In this document: positions 7,415 to 15,430 of the stretch, one piece after another
How the letters are laid out: each line of letters starts with the position of its first letter
Position numbering within the stretch: position 1 is the stretch's first letter
Assembly: GCA_018970025.1 (NCBI GenBank)
Contig: JAGWXF010000014.1
Location: 1-64,000 of the forward strand
DNA from: Actinomycetales bacterium
GTDB taxonomy: Bacteria > Actinomycetota > Actinomycetes > S36-B12
Length of the DNA stretch: 64,000 nt
Reading direction: 5' to 3'
The notes under the pieces: generated by a model
The model's input: the letters and a program-made list of their open reading frames with translations, nothing else
What the model was told of the DNA's origin: nothing
The model's database searches: none
Translations under genes and position numbers: made by a program

Positions 7415-9036
7415 CTGCCCTGCCCGCCTTCCGCCATCGCAGCACCGGCCTGACTGCCGGGCAGCTGCAGATCAGCCTGCTGGTAGGCCTGCAGCAGATC
7501 GCGCTCGCGTGCCTTGCCTGGGAAGGCAGCCGCGACCAGCAATGCGCCAAGGATCACCGCAGCCGAGCCGGCCGCGAAGGCCCAGTTGGCGCCGGCATTG
7601 AACGATGCCCTGGCCGCATCGATGATGGCCTGGGCGTAGGTCGGGTTCTGCTGGGCCAGATTGGCAGCGCTGGCGAATGACTGGGTCAGGATGGCCTCGG
7701 TACGGTCGCTCACGGTCGACGCCTCCGGAGAGTCGGCGATGGCGGCGCTGAAGGCCGTCGCGTAGCCGGCCGTGAGCAGGGAGCCGAGGATCGCCTGCAT
7801 GACCGACCCGCCGAGGTCACGCTGCAGGTCATTGGTTGCCGAGGCCATGCCCACCTGCGAGACGGGGACGGAGCTGGTCAGGGATCGCGATGCCGGGGTG
7901 AGGGCCAGGCCCGCGCCCACCCCGACGAGCAGGTAGGCGATGCCGACGATGAAGTAGGACGAGCCCTGCCGCCAGCCGATGAGCATGATGATGAATGCAG
8001 GCAGGATGCACGCATACCCGGCGAGCAGGGTGAACTTCGATCCACGCGACACGACCAGCCTGGCCGAGAGCGGCGCGATCGCCATCATGCCGATTGCGGC
8101 GGGCAGCACGGCAAAGCCGGCATCGAGGGTTGAGTAGCCGAGGACATCCTGCAGGTACTGCTGGCCAATGAACATCGCGCCCATCAGGGAGCCGAAGACG
8201 ATCATCCCCGCGATGGCCGGCACCCAGAACAGCTGGCGTCGCGCATACGCAAGCGGGTACAGGGGGATACGGGCCCGTGACTGCCGAAGCGCGAATATCA
8301 CTGCCAGCAGCAGCGCTGCCACGATCAGGACGACCGCACGGGCCAGTGCGCCGGGCGCGGAGATCGTGCCAAGGCCCAGCACGAGCAGGGCGATCATCAC
8401 CACGGACAGCACCCCGCTGAGGTGGTCGACCGGGTTGCTCGACTCGTTCACATGCGATGGCACGCGCCAGATCACCAGGACGAACGCCACCACGGCCGGG
8501 GGCACGGCGATCAGGAAGACCGAGCCCCACCAGAAGCCCTCAAGCAGCGCGCCGGCGATGACCGGGCCGATGATGGCACCCCCACCGCTGACGCCCGACC
8601 ACAGGGCGATCGCCGCCACCCGCTTCGGCCCGCTGGACCACAGGGCGGTGATGAGCGCCAGGGTCGTCGGGTACGCCAGGCCGGCCGCGACACCGATGAG
8701 GATCCGGCCCGCGACCAGCAGGTTGGCACTCGGCGCATACGCGCACAGGAAGCTGAGCGGGACGGTCAGGCCCAGTCCCAGCAGGAGCAGGAGCTTGCGG
8801 CCGTATCGGTCGCCCAGTGCGCCGAGGTACAGCACGGACATGGCCAGGCCCAGGGTGCAGCCCAGGGCGATGAGGTTGACCTGGGTCTGGGTGGCATCGA
8901 AGGCGCGGCCGATGTCAGGCAGCGCGATATTCGCGACGCTCAGGTTCAGGTTCGCCACGAGCGCCGCGAGGATGAGCGCGGTCAGGACGATGCCGGCCCG
9001 GGCGGGGCCCGACTGGGGTGCGCTGGTCTCGGGCAC
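7411..9036 (-). CDS. DHA2-type (14-helix) MFS drug exporter
   Basis: A 541-residue major-facilitator protein. Helix 1 carries 'NLSVANIALPDIGRAFDAT', and the A-motif loop reads 'LGALGDRYGRKLLLLLG' (about residues 73-89). The motif-C-like glycine and proline pattern 'GVSGGGAIIGPVIAGALLE' follows. Length and helix count fit the EmrB/QacA multidrug group. The GTG at 9036 follows TACCGT by six bases, so it is the probably leaderless first gene of a five-gene operon (MFS, PhyH, DUF2461, VOC, TRIC). Confidence 0.85.
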   Translation of the reverse strand: MPETSAPQSGPARAGIVLTALILAALVANLNLSVANIALPDIGRAFDATQTQVNLIALGCTLGLAMSVLYLGALGDRYGRKLLLLLGLGLTVPLSFLCAYAPSANLLVAGRILIGVAAGLAYPTTLALITALWSSGPKRVAAIALWSGVSGGGAIIGPVIAGALLEGFWWGSVFLIAVPPAVVAFVLVIWRVPSHVNESSNPVDHLSGVLSVVMIALLVLGLGTISAPGALARAVVLIVAALLLAVIFALRQSRARIPLYPLAYARRQLFWVPAIAGMIVFGSLMGAMFIGQQYLQDVLGYSTLDAGFAVLPAAIGMMAIAPLSARLVVSRGSKFTLLAGYACILPAFIIMLIGWRQGSSYFIVGIAYLLVGVGAGLALTPASRSLTSSVPVSQVGMASATNDLQRDLGGSVMQAILGSLLTAGYATAFSAAIADSPEASTVSDRTEAILTQSFASAANLAQQNPTYAQAIIDAARASFNAGANWAFAAGSAAVILGALLVAAAFPGKARERDLLQAYQQADLQLPGSQAGAAMAEGGQGR

Positions 9037-9042
9037 GGTCGA

Positions 9043-9048
9043 ACGGTA
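9043..9048 (-). promoter_or_regulatory. Leaderless -10 (TACCGT) for the MFS operon
   Basis: TACCGT on the minus strand lies six bases before the GTG at 9036. No ribosome binding site is present. Confidence 0.55.
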
Positions 9049-9093
9049 GTGGATCGTGCACGTGCATCCCCGGCGAAAGGCCCGCTGCTGCTG

Positions 9094-10821
9094 TCAGCCG
9101 ACCTTGCCGAGCAGGTAGTCGCGTCGGGCCAGGAGGATCTCAAGCGGTGCGCTCGCGGAGGGCGGGCCCGGGACTGCCCTGCGCAGCTCGACGTGCACCT
9201 GCGCGTGCTCCCGGGAGGTGCGGGCGGCTAGCTGCCCGACCATGGCATGGACCTCCCGCCGGAGTGCCTCGATATCGCGCCACATCCCGCCGTCATCAAC
9301 GGCCTCGAGCTCGTCGAAGATCGTCATCGGCACGGCCTTGCGCAGCTTCGCGTCCCGCACGGCCAAGAGCGTGGCTGTCTGCTCGGGCGTGAGCAGGCCG
9401 GGCAGGCCGAGGAACTCCTCCTCCTGCGGATCGAGCTCGCGTGCGGCCGTATGCGCCTGCCCTGCATGCAGGACGTGCGCGAACTCGGCCTCCGAGTCCA
9501 GGGCCGTGAACTCCGGCAATCCCGGCTCGCTGACCCGCTCGATGAGGGCGTCGTCGATGGAGTCCCCGACCGGCAGGCGCACGACATGGTTGCGGGCCTC
9601 CTCCATCTCGGCCGCCAGGGCGAGCAGCGGGCGAACCGCGGGCAGGAACACCGTCGCGGTCTCATGCGGACTGCGGGCGCGCACCACGCGGCCGACGGCC
9701 TGCGCGAAGAACAGGGGCGTGCGATATGACGTCGTCCAGACGCAGACCGCCAGCCTGGTGATGTCGACGCCCTCGGACACCTGCCGCACGGCGATGAGCC
9801 AGCGATCGTCCCCTGAGTTGAACGCCTCGATGCGCTTGCTCGACTTCGGATCATCGGACACGACCACGACCGGGGTGCTGCCGGTCACCTGCGTGACGAT
9901 CCGAGCATAGGCACGCGCGGAGTCCTGGTCCGTTGCCAGCATCAGGACGGCGGCGTCGGGCATCCCCGAACGACGCAGGTCGGTCAGGCGCTGGTCGGCT
10001 GCTGCGATCACGTGCGGGATCCACTTGCCGTCCGGTGCCAGGGCCGTGCGCCAGGCGGTCTCCTCCCGGCGCTTGGTGCCCGCATCGTTGAGGGCTGCGC
10101 TCATGACCTCCCCGGCGGAGTTCACCCATCGGCTCGTGCCGGTATATGCCGCGAACACCACCGGCCGGACGACCCGGTCACCGAGTGCCTGCCGATAGCC
10201 GTACTCGAAGTCTGCCAGCGAGGCAAGGTCTCCCTCGGCGGTCTCCTCGTAGCGGATGAACGGGATGCGCTCCTGCGGGTTGGTGCGAAATGGGGTCCCG
10301 GTCAGGCAGAGTCGGCGGGCGGCCGGGGCGAACGCCTCGCTCACGGCATCGCCCCAGGACAGGCTGTCGCCTGCATGGTGGATCTCGTCGAGGATGACCA
10401 GGCTTCGCTTCGCCTCGACGCGGGCGCGGTGCAGCATCGGGTGACCGGCGACCTGGGCGTAGGTCGTGACGTAGCCCTGCGTATCGGGTCGCACCGGGCC
10501 GGAGCTGTTGCGCAGGGCCGGATCGAGGACGAGACCTCGCCGCCCGGCGGCATCGGCCCACTGGGTGCGCAGGTGATCGGTGGGCACCACGACGACGACC
10601 CGGTCGATCGCCCGCTTGGATCTCAGCCAGGTGGCCAGGCTCAGGGCGAAGGTCGTCTTGCCCGCACCCGGGGTGGCGGTGACCAGGAAGTCCTTCGGCA
10701 TCTCCTCGCGGTAGCGCTCCAGCGCCTGAACTTGCCACTGCCGCAGCCGCGCTTCCTCGATGGAGGGTTCCTGGAGATCTTCCCCTGGTGGCGTCGAGAC
10801 GGCAGGAGGTCGGTCTGGCAT
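9094..10821 (-). CDS. DEAD/DEAH-like superfamily 2 helicase
   Basis: A 575-residue SF2 ATPase. Motif I is TPGAGKTT (residues 50-57), motif II is DEIHH (145-149), motif III is LTGTPF, and the helicase C-domain has 'VSEGVDITRLAVCVWTTSYRTPLFFAQAVGRVVRAR' split as VSEGVDI and QAVGRVVRAR. A C-terminal extension of about 170 residues, partly helical, follows. Related proteins in actinobacteria act as DNA or RNA unwinding enzymes with unknown targets. TAGACT lies nine bases before the ATG, suggesting a leader of only a few bases. It is divergent from cruF. Confidence 0.9.
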   Translation of the reverse strand: MPDRPPAVSTPPGEDLQEPSIEEARLRQWQVQALERYREEMPKDFLVTATPGAGKTTFALSLATWLRSKRAIDRVVVVVPTDHLRTQWADAAGRRGLVLDPALRNSSGPVRPDTQGYVTTYAQVAGHPMLHRARVEAKRSLVILDEIHHAGDSLSWGDAVSEAFAPAARRLCLTGTPFRTNPQERIPFIRYEETAEGDLASLADFEYGYRQALGDRVVRPVVFAAYTGTSRWVNSAGEVMSAALNDAGTKRREETAWRTALAPDGKWIPHVIAAADQRLTDLRRSGMPDAAVLMLATDQDSARAYARIVTQVTGSTPVVVVSDDPKSSKRIEAFNSGDDRWLIAVRQVSEGVDITRLAVCVWTTSYRTPLFFAQAVGRVVRARSPHETATVFLPAVRPLLALAAEMEEARNHVVRLPVGDSIDDALIERVSEPGLPEFTALDSEAEFAHVLHAGQAHTAARELDPQEEEFLGLPGLLTPEQTATLLAVRDAKLRKAVPMTIFDELEAVDDGGMWRDIEALRREVHAMVGQLAARTSREHAQVHVELRRAVPGPPSASAPLEILLARRDYLLGKVG

Positions 10822-10830
10822 GGCCGCAGG

Positions 10831-10836
10831 AGTCTA
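10831..10836 (-). promoter_or_regulatory. -10 (TAGACT) for the helicase gene
   Basis: TAGACT on the minus strand is nine bases before the ATG at 10821. Expected start of transcription is about three bases before the ATG. Confidence 0.45.
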
Positions 10837-10900
10837 GCTCCGCGCGTCGGCGACGTCCGGATTGGCATGAGCACCACGATCCGGGCCATCTGCGGGCTCC

Positions 10901-10906
10901 TAGACT
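10901..10906 (+). promoter_or_regulatory. Leaderless -10 (TAGACT) for cruF
   Basis: TAGACT, then GCCGCC, then ATG at 10913. This is the recurrent six-base spacing with no ribosome binding site. Confidence 0.6.
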
Positions 10907-10912
10907 GCCGCC

Positions 10913-11713
10913 ATGAGTGTTCGGATGTACTCCGGTCCACACTCGGATCGCGGCGGCGTGCCCTCGGGCTGGATCGTCTACATCCCCTGGGCGCTTGCCA
11001 TCGTGACCATCCTGACGCAGATCGCCTGGATCCTGGTCGACGAGCGCCTGCGCCTGGCGCTGACGATCAGCAGTGTCATCACGTTCTTCCTGGCGAGCGC
11101 GACCCACGCGTACATCAGCAGGGGCATGACCTGGACGGCCGGCTACCTGGCCATCACCCTCGTTGCCAGCCTGGTCATCGAGGTCGTGGGCGTGCTGACC
11201 GAGTTCCCCTTCGGCTCCTACGCCTACTCGACCGACCTCGGCCCGGCGCTGCTCGGGGTGCCCCTGCTCATCCCGGTGGCCTGGTCGATGATGGCGTACC
11301 CGGTGCTGCTGGCCGCCCGGCGACTGGCCGGGCCGGGGCTGCCGACCGTCCTGGTCGGTGGATTCCTGTTCGCGTCATGGGACCTGTTCCTGGATCCCCA
11401 GATGGTTAGGCAGGGGTACTGGACGTGGTCCGACGCGACGTGGAACCTGCCCGGAGTCGAGGACATCCCGCTGCAGAACTTCCTGGGGTGGCTGCTGGCG
11501 GGCTTGGCGATCATGTGGATGCTGGAGCGACTCCCGCGCAAGGTGGCCAAGGACGGCGTGCCGACCCTGATGCTGTCGTGGGTGTACGCCTCGAACGTGC
11601 TCGCGGCGGCTGCGTTCTTCGCCGACTGGCCGGTCGCCGTATGGGGCGGCATCTGCATGGGGGCCGTCGTCATCCCCTACTGGTGGCGGCTGTGGAGCCA
11701 GCCGCAGTGGTGA
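10913..11713 (+). CDS. cruF: CruF-like carotenoid 1,2-hydratase
   Basis: A 266-residue membrane protein of the CruF/DUF422 carotenoid-synthesis family with about eight helices. Characteristic strings are 'IEVVGVLTEFPFGSYAYS' (about residues 85-102), 'IPVAWSMMAYPVLL' and 'DLFLDPQMVRQGYWTW', which carry the conserved acidic residues. CruF adds water across the C-1',2' double bond of an acyclic carotenoid end. It heads a likely operon cruF, CruG-like glycosyltransferase, CrtD-like desaturase (16-base gap, then ATGA). The leaderless promoter fixes the ATG. The substrate is inferred to be lycopene or gamma-carotene. Confidence 0.85.
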   Translation: MSVRMYSGPHSDRGGVPSGWIVYIPWALAIVTILTQIAWILVDERLRLALTISSVITFFLASATHAYISRGMTWTAGYLAITLVASLVIEVVGVLTEFPFGSYAYSTDLGPALLGVPLLIPVAWSMMAYPVLLAARRLAGPGLPTVLVGGFLFASWDLFLDPQMVRQGYWTWSDATWNLPGVEDIPLQNFLGWLLAGLAIMWMLERLPRKVAKDGVPTLMLSWVYASNVLAAAAFFADWPVAVWGGICMGAVVIPYWWRLWSQPQW

Positions 11714-11737
11714 CCTCGTGGTGACCTCGTGGTGACC
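11707..11737 (+). repeat. 11-base tandem repeat carrying GTG start codons (2.8 copies)
   Basis: GTGGTGACCTC occurs at 11707-11717 and 11718-11728, and as GTGGTGACC from 11729. It spans the cruF stop and the glycosyltransferase start. Because 11 is not a multiple of three, only the last copy puts GTG in the glycosyltransferase frame. Confidence 0.9.
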
Positions 11738-12865
11738 CAGGCGGCCTCTCGCCTGGTGGGCCTGGGATCCGCGCTCGCCGTCGGCCTGGCCGTGCATACT
11801 GCCGTCAACCTGCGCCAGCTGCGCCGGCCACCGCGAGCGGCCCGGGTGCTGGAACGAGTGAGCGTCCTGATCCCGGCGCGCAATGAGGCCAGCAGCCTGC
11901 CCGCGATGCTGCGATCAGTGCTGGCGAGCACCGGTGTCGACGATCTCGAGGTGATCGTGCTGGACGACGGCTCGACCGACGAAACGGCGATGGTTGCCAG
12001 CGCCTTTGCCGACCCGCGGCTCACCGTGCTCGTCGAGGCCGACGTGCCCCCGCCCGCCGGCTGGCTCGGCAAGCCATGGGCTTGCATGCGCTTGGCGGAG
12101 CGTGCCACGGGCAGTGCCCTGGTGTTCGTCGACGCCGACGTCGAGGTGGCCCCCAATGGGATCGCGGCAGCCGTGCAGGCGATGCGGGCCGCCGACCTGG
12201 CGCTGGTCTCCCCCTATCCGCGTCAGCTGGCGGACAGCCCGCTGGAGCGACTGGTGCAGCCGCTGGTCACCTGGTCCTGGGCAGCGACCATGCCGGTGGG
12301 CTGGGCCGAGCGATCCACGCGGCCTTCCCTCAGCGCCGCCAACGGGCAGTTCCTCGCCGTCGACGCCACCGCCTACCGCGCGATCAACGGTCATGCGAGC
12401 GTCGGCGGGGAGGTCCTCGAGGACATCGCCCTGATGCGCGCCATCAAGCGGTCCGGCCAGCATGCCGCCACCCTCGATGGATCGCAGATCGCCCAGTGCC
12501 GCATGTACCGGGGCAGCCGTCAGGTCGTCGATGGCTACGCGAAGTCGCTGTGGGATGCCTTCAACGGCCCGGTCGGCAGCATCGGGGTGAACGCCCTGCT
12601 CGCGGCGGCCTATGTCGTGCCTGCCCTGGGCATGGCCTTCGGACGTTCCCGGCAGACCAGGGGCATCGGTGCGATCGGGTACGCCGCCGGCGTTGCCAGT
12701 CGCGCGATGGTCGCCCGGCGGACCGGCGAGCCCGTGCTTCCCGACACGCTCGCGCAGCCGGCGTCGATCACCGCCTTCATCGGCCTGAACCTCATCTCCT
12801 GGTGGCGGCACCTGCGCGGCACCAATCGCTGGAAGGGCCGGCCCGTGGTGGGCGAGCCCGCATGA
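11729..12865 (+). CDS. Family 2 glycosyltransferase, CruG-like
   Basis: A 378-residue GT-A enzyme. The nucleotide-binding start is 'VSVLIPARNEASSLPAML' (residues 44-61), DDGSTD lies at 79-84 and the metal-binding DxD is in VDADVE (134-139). An acceptor-side acidic 'EDIALMRAIKR' and 'YRGSRQVVDGYAKSLW' follow, and hydrophobic helices lie at both ends. In carotenoid clusters such proteins (CruG/CrtQ type) attach a sugar to a hydroxylated end group. Placement between cruF and a CrtD-like gene, with an ATGA overlap to the latter, supports that role. The start is the last GTG pair of an 11-base tandem repeat. Confidence 0.75.
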   Translation: MVTQAASRLVGLGSALAVGLAVHTAVNLRQLRRPPRAARVLERVSVLIPARNEASSLPAMLRSVLASTGVDDLEVIVLDDGSTDETAMVASAFADPRLTVLVEADVPPPAGWLGKPWACMRLAERATGSALVFVDADVEVAPNGIAAAVQAMRAADLALVSPYPRQLADSPLERLVQPLVTWSWAATMPVGWAERSTRPSLSAANGQFLAVDATAYRAINGHASVGGEVLEDIALMRAIKRSGQHAATLDGSQIAQCRMYRGSRQVVDGYAKSLWDAFNGPVGSIGVNALLAAAYVVPALGMAFGRSRQTRGIGAIGYAAGVASRAMVARRTGEPVLPDTLAQPASITAFIGLNLISWWRHLRGTNRWKGRPVVGEPA

Positions 12866-14373
12866 GCCGAGTCGTCGTCATCGGCGCCGGGGCCGGCGGG
12901 CTGGCAGCCGCTGCGCGCCTGGCCGTCAAGGGCCATCGGGTCACGGTGCTGGAGCAGGCTCCGGCATTCGGCGGCAAGCTGGCGCGCTTCGAGCGGGATG
13001 GCTTCGTCTTCGACACGGGCCCGTCGCTGTTCACCCTGCCGGCCGTCTACCGCGACCTGTTCCTGAAGACCGGCGGCCCGCTGGAGGAAGCGGTCGACCT
13101 GCAGGCGGTCGATCCCTCCTTCGCGTACCACTGGGCGGACAGCTCGACCGCGGTGCTGCCGGGTGTCAACCCTGCCAGGTGTGCCGACGCCCTCGGCGAC
13201 GCGCTGGGCGGTCAGGCCGCTGCTCAGTGGCGTGCCCTCATCCAGCGGGGCGGAGCCATGTGGCAGGTCACCCGCGAGCCCTTCCTGCAGTCCCCTCTGG
13301 CGGGCTGGCGGACCCTGATGGGCCTGGCACGCAATGCCTCGGACATCACCACCGTGGCGCCGTTCACGACCCTTCGATCCCTCGGCACCTCAACCTTCGC
13401 CGATCCCCGGCTGGTGACCCTGCTCGACCGGTATGCGACCTACAGCGGCTCCGACCCCCGGCGCGCTCCGGCCGTGCTCGCCACCATTCCATACATGGAG
13501 CAGACCTTCGGAGCCTGGCATATCGGGGGCGGGCTCTCCCGGCTCGCCGACGCCCTGGTCCTGCGCTGCCAGGAGCGCGGGGTGGACCTGCGGGCAGGCT
13601 CGCCGGTGACCCGGATCGGGCTGCGCGATGGCCGCATCGCGGGAGTGGAGGTCGACGGCACCCAGTGGCTGGACGCCGACATCGTGGTCGCCAACGCCGA
13701 CGCCTCCCAGGTGTACGGCCGGCTGGCTGCTGCCGATCCACGGGCACGATCGGCCGCGCGAGCCCTGGAGCGCACCACGCCCTCGCTCGCCGGCTTCGTC
13801 ATCCTGGCCGCCGTCCGAGGTGCCACTCCCGGATTGCAGCATCACAACGTCTGGTTCCCGGCCGACTACGACGCGGAGTTCGACCAGGTGTTCGGCCGGC
13901 AGGCGCAGCCGGTGGCCGATCCGGCCATCTATGCCTGCACCCCCGCAGACCCGCAGATGCGGCCCGATGCCGGACATGAGTCGTGGTTCATCCTGGTGAA
14001 CGCTCCCCGGCACGGCGATGGCAGCTCGGGCACGGTCGACTGGGACGTCCCCGGCCGTGCCGACGCCTACGCCCGGCACCTGCTCGACCTGCTCGCCGCC
14101 CGAGGGACCGACATCAGGGACCGGATCCTGTGGACGCAGGTGCGCACGCCTGCGGATCTCGAGCGGATGGCGCGGGCACCCGGTGGCTCCATCTACGGCA
14201 CATCCAGCAACGGCCCGCGAGCGGCATTCCAGCGACCCGCCAACCAGTCACCGATCCCGGGCCTGTACCTCGTCGGCGGTTCCTCTCACCCCGGAGGAGG
14301 GCTCCCACTGGTCGGGATGAGTGCCGAGATCGTGGCGGGCCTGATCGGCCGCGCCAGAGCCCAGGATGGCTAG
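12862..14373 (+). CDS. CrtI-family carotenoid desaturase, CrtD-like
   Basis: A 503-residue FAD-dependent desaturase. The dinucleotide-binding fold is VVVIGAGAGGLAAAARLA at the N-terminus, then 'FVFDTGPSLFTLP' (about residues 47-59). The C-terminal FAD motif is 'PGLYLVGGSSHPGGGLPLVGMSAE'-like, near residue 470. It is a paralogue of crtI at 16564. With cruF and a CruG-like transferase upstream, the best guess is the 3',4'-desaturase acting on the hydroxylated end (CrtD). A second phytoene desaturase is the alternative. It begins with an ATGA overlap and ends overlapping metF by four bases. Confidence 0.75.
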   Translation: MSRVVVIGAGAGGLAAAARLAVKGHRVTVLEQAPAFGGKLARFERDGFVFDTGPSLFTLPAVYRDLFLKTGGPLEEAVDLQAVDPSFAYHWADSSTAVLPGVNPARCADALGDALGGQAAAQWRALIQRGGAMWQVTREPFLQSPLAGWRTLMGLARNASDITTVAPFTTLRSLGTSTFADPRLVTLLDRYATYSGSDPRRAPAVLATIPYMEQTFGAWHIGGGLSRLADALVLRCQERGVDLRAGSPVTRIGLRDGRIAGVEVDGTQWLDADIVVANADASQVYGRLAAADPRARSAARALERTTPSLAGFVILAAVRGATPGLQHHNVWFPADYDAEFDQVFGRQAQPVADPAIYACTPADPQMRPDAGHESWFILVNAPRHGDGSSGTVDWDVPGRADAYARHLLDLLAARGTDIRDRILWTQVRTPADLERMARAPGGSIYGTSSNGPRAAFQRPANQSPIPGLYLVGGSSHPGGGLPLVGMSAEIVAGLIGRARAQDG

Positions 14374-15269
14374 CGCTGCTCGCCCAGGCCGAGCGCCTGG
14401 TAGATCTCCCGGGTCGAGGTCGAGCGATTGAGGGTGTAGAAGTGCAGGCCGGGTGCGCCTCGATCCAGCAGGTCGCGGGCCAGGTCGGTGGCGATCTCGA
14501 CGCCGAGGGACCGGACCGCCTGGTCGTCGTCCTTCACGGCCGCGAACCGACCTGCGAGATCCTCTGGGAAGGCTGCGCCTGACAGCGCTGCGAACCGCTC
14601 GATCTGCGCCACATTCGTCACCGGCATCAGTCCCGGGATGATCGGCATCGTGCAGCCATGGAACCGGGCCCGCTCCACCAGTCGCTGGTAGTCGGCCGCC
14701 CGGAACAGGAACTGGGTGATGGCGAACTCGGCGCCCGCGTCCTGCTTGGCGGCAAGGACACGAGCATCCTCATCGAGGTCGGTCGACTGCGGATGCCCCT
14801 CCGGGAATGCCGCCACCCCGACGCTGAAGTCACCCAGGGAGCGCACGAGCGACACCAGTTCATCGGCATGCTCCAGGCCATCGGGGTGCGCCTGCCATGG
14901 AGCCATCGGGCCGCCGGGCGGATCACCTCGAAGGGCCAGGATGGTCGACACGCCGGCGGCGGCGTACTGGGCCACGACCCCGCGCAGCTCCTGCCGGCTG
15001 GCCCCGACGCAGGTCAGGTGACCCACGGGAGTGAGCGTGGTGTGCTCGGCGATATCGCCGGTGATGCGAACCGTGCGATCCCGGGTCGAGCCGCCTGCGC
15101 CGTAGGTCACCGATACGAAGGTGGGCCGCAGGGCCTCGAGGTCACGGACCGTCTGCCAGAGCTGCCGCTCCCCCTCGTCTGTCTTGGGCGGGAAGAGCTC
15201 GAAGGAGAAGGACCGCTCGCCGGAGCGGAGGACCTCGCCAAGCGAGGCGCGAGTCGCATCCTGGGGCAT
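14370..15269 (-). CDS. metF: 5,10-methylenetetrahydrofolate reductase
   Basis: A 299-residue TIM-barrel enzyme with the MetF landmarks 'SFELFPPKTDEGERQLW' (about residues 20-36), 'FVSVTYGAGGSTRDRT', 'HLTCVGASRQEL', 'LALRGDPPGG' and 'FAITQFLFRAADY'. It makes 5-methyl-THF for methionine synthesis. It occupies the position of Rv2172c next to a polyprenyl synthase, divergently oriented, as in mycobacteria. The ATG follows TAAGGT by six bases, so it is probably leaderless. The 3' end overlaps the convergent CrtD-like gene by four bases. Confidence 0.92.
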   Translation of the reverse strand: MPQDATRASLGEVLRSGERSFSFELFPPKTDEGERQLWQTVRDLEALRPTFVSVTYGAGGSTRDRTVRITGDIAEHTTLTPVGHLTCVGASRQELRGVVAQYAAAGVSTILALRGDPPGGPMAPWQAHPDGLEHADELVSLVRSLGDFSVGVAAFPEGHPQSTDLDEDARVLAAKQDAGAEFAITQFLFRAADYQRLVERARFHGCTMPIIPGLMPVTNVAQIERFAALSGAAFPEDLAGRFAAVKDDDQAVRSLGVEIATDLARDLLDRGAPGLHFYTLNRSTSTREIYQALGLGEQR

Positions 15270-15275
15270 GGCGCA

Positions 15276-15281
15276 ACCTTA
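15276..15281 (-). promoter_or_regulatory. Leaderless -10 (TAAGGT) for metF
   Basis: TAAGGT on the minus strand, then TGCGCC, then the ATG at 15269. The 19-base tandem repeats begin directly upstream. Confidence 0.6.
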
Positions 15282-15338
15282 CGGCAGCACCCGACGCTCA
15301 CGGCAGCACCCGACGCTCACGGCCGCACCAGACGCTCA
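15282..15338. repeat. Three tandem 19-base repeats between metF and crtE
   Basis: CGGCAGCACCCGACGCTCA occurs at 15282-15300 and 15301-15319, and with two changes at 15320-15338. The array starts immediately upstream of the metF -10 and fills the shared divergent promoter region (161 bp), so it may bind a regulator or simply be a slippage product. Confidence 0.85.
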
Positions 15339-15418
15339 CGGCGGTACCCAATGCATCGAGCGGAACTGGCCGAGCGGCTCGCGCCGACGAGCCGGCTCGC
15401 ACGACCGGGGATACGCCA

Positions 15419-15424
15419 TAGGCT
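15419..15424 (+). promoter_or_regulatory. Leaderless -10 (TAGGCT) for crtE
   Basis: TAGGCT, then CGGGGA, then GTG at 15431. This fixes the GTG as the start. Confidence 0.6.
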
Positions 15425-15430
15425 CGGGGA

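Noticed and set aside
12076-12861. In-frame upstream extension of the CrtD-like gene
   Set aside because: It lies entirely within the glycosyltransferase in another frame; the ATGA overlap at 12862 and the Rossmann motif immediately after mark the true start.
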